Below, in pieces: positions 15,474 to 22,708 of a DNA stretch of 41,742 nucleotides. Origin of the DNA: Desulfobulbaceae bacterium UBA2262 (GTDB taxonomy: Bacteria > Desulfobacterota > Desulfobulbia > Desulfobulbales > Desulfurivibrionaceae); the NCBI GenBank assembly GCA_002347185.1, contig DDXK01000055.1, positions 1 to 41,742 of the forward strand, given 5' to 3'. Every line of letters starts with the position of its first letter. Position 1 is the first letter of the stretch. Under the pieces are notes generated by a model. It was given only the letters and a program-made list of their open reading frames with translations, searched no databases and was not told where the DNA came from. Position numbers and translations under genes: made by a program.

Positions 15474-16280
15474 ATGAACATACATCCTACTGCTGTAGTC
15501 GACCCCGACGCCACTGTCCATCCCTCCACCACGGTCGGCCCCTATGCGGTCATCGAGAAAGGGGTGGTCATAGGCGCCGATTGCGTTATCTGCCCCCATG
15601 CGGTGGTGACCGGCCATACCACCATTGGCGCGCGCAACACCATCGGCTCCTTCACCAACATCGGCGGCCCGCCCCAGGATTTGAAGTATCACAACGAAGA
15701 TACCCGGCTTCTCATCGGCGACGACAACCAGATCCGCGAATATGTCTCCATCCATCGGGGGACTCCGGGCGGTCACGGGGTCACCACCGTGGGCAGCGGC
15801 AACCTGCTCATGGCCTACACCCACATCGCCCATGACTGCGTGGTGGGCAATCATGTGATCATGGCCAACGCCGCCACCCTCGGAGGGCATGTCGAAATCG
15901 GCGAGCGGGTGATCATCGGCGGTTTGACCGCCGTGCATCAGTTCACCCGCATTGGCGACTACGCCTATATCGGGGGGATGTCCGGGGTGAGCAAGGACGT
16001 GCCGCCCTATGTGATCATGGCCGGGATCAGAAACCAGATGCGCGTCACCGGCATCAACCGCATCGGCTTGCGGCGCGCCGGTTTTTCCGCAGAAACCATC
16101 AAGAAGCTGATGCAGGCCTACAAGATCATTTTCCGCAGCCCGGAGCTCTTGCTGCAGGAGGCCCTGACCAAGGCCCTGGACGAGATCCCGGACTGCGAGC
16201 CGGTTGCCAGGCTGGTGAATTTCTTCAGGACCTCGAGCCGCAGCGTCGTGCGCATGGCCGGTGATGACGGCGAAGAGTAG
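15474..16280 (+). CDS. lpxA: UDP-N-acetylglucosamine acyltransferase LpxA
   Basis: A 268-residue acyltransferase that starts lipid A synthesis by adding a 3-hydroxyacyl group to UDP-GlcNAc. It has a beta-helix of hexapeptide repeats (about 1-190) and a helical C-terminus. The catalytic His is H120 in THIAHDCVVGN, matching E. coli H125, and GGLTAVHQFTRIG is also conserved. ATG 15474 gives the usual MNIHPTAVV start; ATG 15468 and a TTG at 15444 are alternatives. Its 3' end overlaps lpxI by 17 bases, which suggests coupled translation. Confidence 0.97.
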   Translation: MNIHPTAVVDPDATVHPSTTVGPYAVIEKGVVIGADCVICPHAVVTGHTTIGARNTIGSFTNIGGPPQDLKYHNEDTRLLIGDDNQIREYVSIHRGTPGGHGVTTVGSGNLLMAYTHIAHDCVVGNHVIMANAATLGGHVEIGERVIIGGLTAVHQFTRIGDYAYIGGMSGVSKDVPPYVIMAGIRNQMRVTGINRIGLRRAGFSAETIKKLMQAYKIIFRSPELLLQEALTKALDEIPDCEPVARLVNFFRTSSRSVVRMAGDDGEE

Positions 16281-17103
16281 TATCGGCGTCATCGCCGGCG
16301 GCGGTCAGTTTCCCAAGCTCTTTGCCGAGGCGGCCAGAAGGGCGGGCAGGCAGGTGGTGCTTGTCGCCCACCAGGGTGAATCCTGGCCGGAGCTGGAGCA
16401 GCTTGCCGATCATTTCTGCTGGGTAAAGCTGGGGCAATTGGGCAGGATCATCTCTTTTTTCAAGGAACACGGCGTCGTCGAGGCGGTCTTTTTGGGCACC
16501 ATCACCAAGACCAGGATTTTCCGCGATGTCTGGCCGGACCTCAAAGGGCTCACCCTCTGGAACAAGATCGACATCCGCCAGGACGACGCTATTTTGCGGG
16601 CGGTGGCCGGGGCTCTTGAAAAGGAAGGGATCAAGGTCCTTCCGTCCACCCTCTACCTGGAGGAACTCCTCTTTCCCAGGGGAGTGCTCAGCAGGAAGAA
16701 GCCGTCTGCCGAGCAAAGGGAGGATATCCATTTCGGCTGGCGGACCGCCCGCGCCATCGGCGCCCTGGATATCGGGCAATGCGTGGTGGTCCGCGACCGG
16801 ACCGTTCTCGCCGTCGAGGCCATCGAAGGCACCGACGCCGCCATCGCCAGGGGGGGCAGCCTGGGCAGGGAGAAGAGCGTGGTGGTCAAGGTGAAGAAGC
16901 CGGGACAGGATTTCCGTTTTGATCTGCCGGCCATAGGGGCCAGGACCATCGAGACGATGATCGGCGCCAGGGCCGCGGTGCTGGCCGTGGAAACCGGGCA
17001 GGCCCTGCTTTTCGACCGGCCGGCGGTTCAGGCCATGGCGGATCGGGCCGGCATTGTTGTGGTCGGCGTCGAGGAGCGGCCGGACGGCACGCTCTCCTGG
17101 TAG
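16264..17103 (+). CDS. lpxI: UDP-2,3-diacylglucosamine pyrophosphatase LpxI
   Basis: A 279-residue protein of the LpxI (former DUF1009) family, which replaces LpxH in alpha- and deltaproteobacteria and hydrolyses UDP-2,3-diacylglucosamine to lipid X and UMP. Typical stretches are IGVIAGGGQFP at the N-terminus, EAIEGTDAAIARGG (D191) and FDLPAIGARTIE (D220), the last the better candidate for the metal-binding Asp. It overlaps lpxA by 17 bases; a GTG one codon earlier is possible. The next gene is not lpxB, unlike in many relatives. Confidence 0.95.
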   Translation: MTAKSSIGVIAGGGQFPKLFAEAARRAGRQVVLVAHQGESWPELEQLADHFCWVKLGQLGRIISFFKEHGVVEAVFLGTITKTRIFRDVWPDLKGLTLWNKIDIRQDDAILRAVAGALEKEGIKVLPSTLYLEELLFPRGVLSRKKPSAEQREDIHFGWRTARAIGALDIGQCVVVRDRTVLAVEAIEGTDAAIARGGSLGREKSVVVKVKKPGQDFRFDLPAIGARTIETMIGARAAVLAVETGQALLFDRPAVQAMADRAGIVVVGVEERPDGTLSW

Positions 17104-17178
17104 CCAATCCGCCCTTGCTTGGGGCCGTCCCGGCAGGAACGGAGTTTTCACAAGCACTACTTTTCAGGATCTTTTGCA

Positions 17179-18075
17179 ATGAACGCCATGGTTTTGGCTG
17201 CCGGCCTGGGGACCAGGCTGCGGCCCCATACCCTCAAGCGCCCCAAGCCCCTCTTTCCCCTGCTCGACACGCCCCTGCTCGGCCATACCCTTGCCCAGCT
17301 CAAGCGTTTCGGGGCGGAGAAGATCGTGGTCAACGCCCACCACCTGCGGGAGCAGATCGCCGCTTTTTGCGTGGGCCGGAAGGATGTCGAAGTGCAGCTG
17401 GAACCCCGGGAACTCGGCACCGGCGGCGGCCTGCGCCTTGCCCAGGAACGGTTCGGGACCGTCCCCTTTCTGGTGGTCAACGGCGACATCGTCCATGACC
17501 TCGATCTGGCCAGGATTTACCAGGCGCATCTGGCCGGAGGCGCCCAGGTCACCATGGTGCTCCACGATTTTCCGCGCTTCAACAATGTCCTGGTCGACCA
17601 TGCGGACAGGGTCCTCGGTTTCGGGGGAGCGGCCGAGGGCAAAAGGGGGGAGTCGCTGCTCGCCTTCACCGGCGTTCAGGTCATCGACCCTGCGGTGCTC
17701 GATCTGATCCAGCCAGGAGTTTTTGCCAATATCATCGACTGCTACCAGGCCCTGCTCGCTGCGGGTGGCAGGATTCAGGGGCTGGTTGCGCGCGGCCATT
17801 TCTGGACCGACATGGGCACCCCGCAGGATTATCTGGAGCTCCACGCCGAACTGCTCACCGGCCGCAGGGCGCTGCCCATCGCTGCCAAGCCATGGTCCGG
17901 CCCTTTTTTCCTCGGCGCGCAGGCCCAGGTGGGGCCGGGGGTGAAGCTCAACGACTGGGCGGTGGTCGGCAGCGGGGCCAGAATCGGGGCCAACGCCTCC
18001 CTGACCCGGGTGGTGGTCTGGGATGGCGCCGAGGTTGGCCCTGGCGCCATTTGCAGCGATATCATCATCTCGTAG
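17179..18075 (+). CDS. Sugar-1-phosphate nucleotidyltransferase, MurU-like
   Basis: A 298-residue nucleotidyltransferase. The N-terminal catalytic domain shows MVLAAGLGTRLRPHT (the G-x-G-x-R nucleotide loop), KPLFPL and VNGDIVHDLD with the metal-binding Asp. The C-terminus (about 240-298) has a short hexapeptide beta-helix. In Pseudomonas, MurU makes UDP-MurNAc from MurNAc-1-phosphate in cell-wall recycling next to the kinase AmgK; here too a phosphotransferase follows, nine bases after the stop. Mannose-1-phosphate guanylyltransferase or a heptose nucleotidyltransferase are alternatives, so I give no symbol. AGGA lies nine bases before ATG 17179. The longer upstream frame is open but not family-like. 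Confidence 0.8.
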   Translation: MNAMVLAAGLGTRLRPHTLKRPKPLFPLLDTPLLGHTLAQLKRFGAEKIVVNAHHLREQIAAFCVGRKDVEVQLEPRELGTGGGLRLAQERFGTVPFLVVNGDIVHDLDLARIYQAHLAGGAQVTMVLHDFPRFNNVLVDHADRVLGFGGAAEGKRGESLLAFTGVQVIDPAVLDLIQPGVFANIIDCYQALLAAGGRIQGLVARGHFWTDMGTPQDYLELHAELLTGRRALPIAAKPWSGPFFLGAQAQVGPGVKLNDWAVVGSGARIGANASLTRVVVWDGAEVGPGAICSDIIIS

Positions 18076-18083
18076 GAAGAGCC

Positions 18084-19133
18084 ATGCTCAGTGTGCAAGA
18101 AGAAGAGGAACTGCGGCTGCTTCTGCAGCAGGGCGGGTTCGGTCAGGAGTTCCGGCTTTCAGGCGGCTTGGCGGGAGACGGCTCCGATCGCAGATTCTAC
18201 AGGCTTCAGGCCGGCGGGGTTTCCCTGCTCGCCGTGCTGCCCAGCGCCGCCCAGCCCCAGGGAGGCAAGGCCGAAGCCGCGGCAGCCTTTGCGCTGGGCA
18301 GCCATTTCCGCCGCGCCGGCGCGGCCGTGCCGGAGATTCATGGCTATTCGCCGACCAGCGGCTTGCTGCTTTTCGCAGATCTTGGCGACACCAAGCTCTA
18401 CGATCTGGTCGCAGGGCTTGGGCTTTCCTCGCCGGAGGTGGAGGTGCGCTACCGGCAGGCGATCGCAGCCCTTGCCCGTCTGCAGGTCGAGGCGAGGGCG
18501 GGCTTTGACCCGGCCTGGTGCCACGACACGCCGCGCTACGACCAGGCGCTGATGCTTGCCCGGGAGTCGGGATATTTCCAGAGAGCGCTCTGCGAGGAGT
18601 ATCTCGGCCTCAAGGTGCCGGGCGGCCTGGCTGCCGAATTCGTTCGCCTCGCCGAGCGGGCGGCGCGGGAGCCTGCGGATTTTGTCCTGCATCGTGATTT
18701 CCAGTCCCGCAATCTCATGGTCCAGGCGGACAGGGTCTGGATTATCGATTTTCAGGGAGCGCGGCTTGGCCCCCTGGGCTATGATCTGGCCGCGCTGCTC
18801 ATCGATCCCTATACGGGCCTGTCGCCGGAGCGGCGGGAGGCCCTGCTCTCCTGGTATCTCGAGGTCGTGGCCAGCCACATTCTCCTTGACCGGGCGCGAT
18901 TCGTTGAGGGATATTACTACATGGCGCTGCAGCGGAATCTCCAGATTCTGGGAGCCTTTGCCTTTCTTTCCAAAAACCGGGGGAAAGCTTTTTTCCGGCA
19001 GTTTCTTCTGCCGGCCAGCCGTACACTTCAAGAGCATCTCGCTGCGCCTCAGGGTCGGGATTTTCCCTTGCTGCGCGGGGTGGTGGAACTGGCAAGAAAT
19101 TGTCTGGAACAGAACAGTCATCCCCTCAGGTAA
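18084..19133 (+). CDS. amgK: Aminoglycoside-phosphotransferase-fold sugar kinase, AmgK-like
   Basis: A 349-residue kinase of the APH fold. The catalytic loop is FVLHRDFQSRNLMV (H203, D205, N210) and the metal motif is WIIDFQGARLGPLGYDLAAL with the DFQ Asp. AmgK phosphorylates MurNAc/GlcNAc at the anomeric position to feed MurU. The neighbouring nucleotidyltransferase supports that role. AGGAAGAG precedes ATG 18084. The C-terminal 34 bases overlap an optional TTG start of der, but the chosen der ATG lies outside the gene. The substrate is inferred from the pair, not read from the sequence. Confidence 0.82.
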   Translation: MLSVQEEEELRLLLQQGGFGQEFRLSGGLAGDGSDRRFYRLQAGGVSLLAVLPSAAQPQGGKAEAAAAFALGSHFRRAGAAVPEIHGYSPTSGLLLFADLGDTKLYDLVAGLGLSSPEVEVRYRQAIAALARLQVEARAGFDPAWCHDTPRYDQALMLARESGYFQRALCEEYLGLKVPGGLAAEFVRLAERAAREPADFVLHRDFQSRNLMVQADRVWIIDFQGARLGPLGYDLAALLIDPYTGLSPERREALLSWYLEVVASHILLDRARFVEGYYYMALQRNLQILGAFAFLSKNRGKAFFRQFLLPASRTLQEHLAAPQGRDFPLLRGVVELARNCLEQNSHPLR

Positions 19134-19135
19134 CC

Positions 19136-20476
19136 ATGCAAACACGCTATCCCATAGTGGCTCTCGTCGGCCGGCCCAATGTCGGCAAATCGAGCCTTTT
19201 CAACAGATTCGCCAAGAACAGGAAAGCCATCGTCGACCCCACCCCCGGCGTGACCCGCGACCGTCATTACGAGCAGGTGACGCTGGAGGAAAAGACCTTT
19301 ATCCTCGTCGACACCGGTGGCATTGAAAATGACGGCAAGGAACTCATGGCGGGCCTGATCCGCGAGCAGACCATGCAGGCCATGCGCGAGGCGGATGTCA
19401 TTCTCTTCATGCTCGATGGCAAGGAAGGCCTGATGCCGGTGGATTATGAGGTGGCCGACCATCTGCGTCGCACGGAAAAGCCGGTCTATTTTCTGATCAA
19501 CAAAGTGGACAGCCCGGATCTTGAGCAGCAGCTGGTACCGCAATTCTATGAGCTGGGGGTGGAGAAGCTCTGGCCTGTTTCCGCCGCCCACGGCTACGGG
19601 GTGAAAACCTTTTTTTCCTCCTTGCTGGAGGCGCTGCCTGTTTTCACTCCGACGGAAGAGCTGCCCACCGACACCATCAGCCTTGCCTGTCTGGGGCGGC
19701 CCAATGTGGGCAAGTCCTCCCTGGTCAACCGGCTGCTAGGCGAGGAGCGCATGGTTGTCTCCGATGTGCCCGGCACCACTCGCGACTCGGTGGATTCGCT
19801 GATCACGGTGGGCAAGCAGAATTATCTGCTCATCGACACGGCTGGAATCCGCCGCAAGGGCAAGGTGCAGGAGAAGCTGGAGAAATTCAGCGTCATGCAG
19901 GCCCTTGGCGTCCTGGAGCGCTGCGATCTGGTTCTGATCGTCATCGATGCCAACGAAGGGGTGACCGAACAGGATACCAAGGTGCTGGGCTATGCCTTCG
20001 AGCGGGGCAGGGCCTGCCTGATCCTGGTCAACAAATGGGATTTGCTCAAGGGCGACACCAGGCGCCAGAAGCAGGTGCTCGAGGAGGTGAAGCGCGCCAC
20101 CAGCTTCATCGAGTTTGCTCCGCTTCTCACCGTGAGCGCCCTTACCGGCGCCGGCATCAAAAATCTCCTGCCCACGGTGGCGAAGGTCTACCGGCAGTAC
20201 TGCAGCACCTTCACCACCGGGCAGCTCAATCGTATCCTGCAGGCGGCTCTGGAGGAACATAATCCGCCCATGCATCAAGGGCGCCGCCTCAAACTGTACT
20301 ATACCACCCAGGTCGCTTCCAAACCGCCTACCTTTGTCATCTTCGTCAACTACCCCAAGGGGGTCCATTTTTCTTACCTCCGCTACCTGGTGAATCAGTA
20401 CCGCGCCGGGCTCAAGCTCGACAAGATCCCCATCCGGATCCTTTTGAAGGAAAGGCAGCGAAAACAGTATGGATAA
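19136..20476 (+). CDS. der: Ribosome-assembly GTPase Der (EngA)
   Basis: A 446-residue tandem GTPase needed for 50S ribosome assembly. The two G1 loops are GRPNVGKSS near residues 12 and 187, the G3 motifs are DTGGI and DTAGIRR, and the G4 motifs are NKVD and NKWD. A KH-like domain forms the C-terminus (about 360-446). ATG 19136 directly follows the AmgK-like gene and is preceded by CAGG; a TTG at 19100 would overlap that gene. The last eight bases overlap the start of the PAS kinase gene. Confidence 0.97.
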   Translation: MQTRYPIVALVGRPNVGKSSLFNRFAKNRKAIVDPTPGVTRDRHYEQVTLEEKTFILVDTGGIENDGKELMAGLIREQTMQAMREADVILFMLDGKEGLMPVDYEVADHLRRTEKPVYFLINKVDSPDLEQQLVPQFYELGVEKLWPVSAAHGYGVKTFFSSLLEALPVFTPTEELPTDTISLACLGRPNVGKSSLVNRLLGEERMVVSDVPGTTRDSVDSLITVGKQNYLLIDTAGIRRKGKVQEKLEKFSVMQALGVLERCDLVLIVIDANEGVTEQDTKVLGYAFERGRACLILVNKWDLLKGDTRRQKQVLEEVKRATSFIEFAPLLTVSALTGAGIKNLLPTVAKVYRQYCSTFTTGQLNRILQAALEEHNPPMHQGRRLKLYYTTQVASKPPTFVIFVNYPKGVHFSYLRYLVNQYRAGLKLDKIPIRILLKERQRKQYG

Positions 20477-22550
20477 AGGGCTGCTCGGCCGGCATCTGAG
20501 ATTGTTGCGCGATGGCGAGGAGGGGTTCGCTTCCTTTTCCCTGCTGGCGGAGCAATCTGGATACGGCAGGCACCTTGCCGGGGCTGAAGAATCCTGGCGG
20601 CTCCTCCTCGCCCGGCTTGCCGAAGCCCTTGCCCGTTTCTTGCGGAATTTTCCGCAGCCCTGTGCCGGTCCTGGCGTGGCCGATGACCGCCTGCCCGGGG
20701 CGGGGTACGATCTCGGCCTGGCCGCTGTCTCCTCCCTGCGGCAGGGGGATCTCTCCTTTGCCGCCTTTTTTCATCTCCTCAAATGTCTCCGCCGGGTCCT
20801 CCTCTCTCACCTGCTCACCTTGAAAGCGGATCCTGTTCAACTGCTCGCCCTCCGTGGGGAGCTGGACTTTTTTTTCGACCAGTTCGAACAGTCCGCCGCA
20901 GCCCAGTGGTTCAAAGAGGAGGCCAATTCCTATCACCTCAGGCTGCGCGAGGCCAAGCGCTTTATTCTCTCGGAAAAGCGGCGTTATGCGGCGATTTTTT
21001 ACAAGATGGCCGAGCCGGCCTTCATCATCGATCATCGTCTCTGTCTCCTTGATGTGAACAGTGCCTTTGAAATTTTTTTCAAGGTACGGCGTTCTTCCCT
21101 GCTGGGCAGGCCCTGCCGCGAGGTGTTGGGGCAGGAGATTTGCGACGCCTGCCCCCTTGCGCAGGCCCTGGCCGAGCACTCCTCCTTCGCCAACATTGAG
21201 CTGGTCATCGCGGTGCAGGGGCAGACCCGCACGGTTCTGATGAGCGGCAGTTCGTTGGGACACCTGCGCGGCGAGTTTCCCGGCGGTATTGTCATCATCC
21301 AGGACATCAGCGAGCAGAAGCGGGTGGAGCTGGCCCTGCAGGAGAGCGAGGAAAAATTCCGCACCCTGATCGAAAACGTGCCCGATGTCATCTGGCGGGC
21401 TGATCGGGAAGGGACCCTGCTGTACGTCGGGCCGAACCTCAAGAAAATCTGCGGCTACGAGGCGGAGGAGCTGCTGGGGAAAAACAGATTTGCCGGCGTT
21501 CATGCCGAAGATCTGGCCATGGTGAAAAAGAGTTATGCCCTTTTTTTCGCCAAGGGCCGGGAGTTGAACCTCCGCTACCGGCTGCGCCGCAAGAACGGCT
21601 CCTGGATCTGGGTGCACGACAGGGCGCGGCCGACCGCTGACTCACGGGCGGGCGCTTACGCGGATGGGGTCTTTACCGATGTCACCAAGCTGGTCAGGGT
21701 CGAGAGCGAACTGGCCGAGTACCGCAGCTGGCTCGAGGAGCTGGTGGAGGAGCGCACCCAGGATCTCAAGCTCTTGAACGAACAGCTGCTTCTGGAGGTG
21801 GCGGAACGGCAGCAGGCGCAGCAGACCCTGGAAAGGCTGACCGCGAGCCTGAGCCGCTCCAACGCCGAGCTTGAGCAGTTTGCCCATGTTGCTTCCCACG
21901 ATATCAAGGAGCCGTTGCTGCTCATCGTGGCCTTTGCCGAGCGCCTGCTGGCCCGCTGCCGCCAACAGCTGGACGCCAGGGGCGAGGAGTATCTCCGGCG
22001 CATCGTCAGGGCGGCCCGGCAGCTCCAGGTCTTGGTGGACGACATCCTGCAGCTTGCCCGGGTGGAAAGCGCCGCAAGGCCCTTCACCCTGGTGCCCCTG
22101 GATCCTCTCTTCGCCGAGGTGCTGGCCGGCCTGGAGGAGAGGATCATCGCCTCGTGCGCGGAGGTCAGGGTTGGGCTGTTGCCCGCCATCGAGGGTGACC
22201 GGACCCAGATGCGGCAGCTTTTTCAAAACCTTCTTTGCAACGCCCTCAAATATCGCAAGAAAGACGTTCCTCCCCTGGTGGAGGTGCAGGGAAGGACGCT
22301 GCCCGGCAACCTCTGTGAGATCACGGTGCGCGACCACGGCATCGGCTTCAGCGAGGCCCAGGCCGATCGGATCTTCCAGCCCTTTGTCCGGCTGCACCCT
22401 GGCCGGGGGTACGAGGGCACGGGGGTGGGGCTTGCCACCTGCGAGAAGATCGTCGCCCGGCATGGTGGGCAGATCAGGGCGAAGGGTTGGCCAGGCCGCG
22501 GCGCCATCTTCATAGTTCAGCTCCCCATCTCTCAGCAACCCCTCGGATAA
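20469..22550 (+). CDS. Soluble PAS-domain sensor histidine kinase
   Basis: A 693-residue kinase without membrane helices. Residues 1-175 are a helical N-terminal region I do not recognise. PAS1 is at about 175-290 and contains Cys residues (PCREVLG, ICDACPL). PAS2 is at about 295-415 (FRTLIENVPDVIWRADREG, GYEAEELLGK), with a coiled coil at 415-465. The phospho-acceptor is H477 in VASHDIKEPL, followed by a HATPase (about 570-690: NLLCNALKYRK, DHGIGF, GTGVGLATC). ATG 20469 overlaps the der stop by eight bases, so it is translated from the der mRNA. No response regulator is adjacent. Ligand and target are unknown. Confidence 0.85.
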   Translation: MDKGLLGRHLRLLRDGEEGFASFSLLAEQSGYGRHLAGAEESWRLLLARLAEALARFLRNFPQPCAGPGVADDRLPGAGYDLGLAAVSSLRQGDLSFAAFFHLLKCLRRVLLSHLLTLKADPVQLLALRGELDFFFDQFEQSAAAQWFKEEANSYHLRLREAKRFILSEKRRYAAIFYKMAEPAFIIDHRLCLLDVNSAFEIFFKVRRSSLLGRPCREVLGQEICDACPLAQALAEHSSFANIELVIAVQGQTRTVLMSGSSLGHLRGEFPGGIVIIQDISEQKRVELALQESEEKFRTLIENVPDVIWRADREGTLLYVGPNLKKICGYEAEELLGKNRFAGVHAEDLAMVKKSYALFFAKGRELNLRYRLRRKNGSWIWVHDRARPTADSRAGAYADGVFTDVTKLVRVESELAEYRSWLEELVEERTQDLKLLNEQLLLEVAERQQAQQTLERLTASLSRSNAELEQFAHVASHDIKEPLLLIVAFAERLLARCRQQLDARGEEYLRRIVRAARQLQVLVDDILQLARVESAARPFTLVPLDPLFAEVLAGLEERIIASCAEVRVGLLPAIEGDRTQMRQLFQNLLCNALKYRKKDVPPLVEVQGRTLPGNLCEITVRDHGIGFSEAQADRIFQPFVRLHPGRGYEGTGVGLATCEKIVARHGGQIRAKGWPGRGAIFIVQLPISQQPLG

Positions 22551-22613
22551 ACACGAAAGTTTCCCTCTCCTTTTTTTCTGAAAAAAAGTGTTTCAGAGAA
22601 CCCCCTCTTTAGG

Positions 22614-22666
22614 TATCTTGTACCATATCTTGTGGTGGCCACCGTTTCCTGTGCGCCATATCTTGT
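22614..22666 (+). promoter_or_regulatory. Three TATCTTGT motifs upstream of nrdJ, possible NrdR boxes
   Basis: TATCTTGT occurs at 22614-22621, 22626-22633 and 22659-22666, the second and third as CATATCTTGT 33 bases apart, about three helical turns. NrdR, the repressor of ribonucleotide reductase genes, binds paired palindromic sites whose core resembles ATATNTTG. A 10-base palindrome GGTGGCCACC (22634-22643) lies between two copies. The assignment is inferred; nrdR is not in the window. Confidence 0.5.
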
Positions 22667-22708
22667 TTTAATCCGTGACAACCAAGACTTTTTTCCGAGG
22701 GGTATGCA

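Noticed and set aside
17892..18083. Upstream extension of the AmgK-like frame
   Set aside because: It overlaps the nucleotidyltransferase gene in another frame; ATG 18084 has a strong ribosome site.
22580..22596. TCTGAAA/TTTCAGA inverted repeat after the PAS kinase as a terminator
   Set aside because: Short AT-rich stem with no T run after it; it may be chance in an AT-rich gap.
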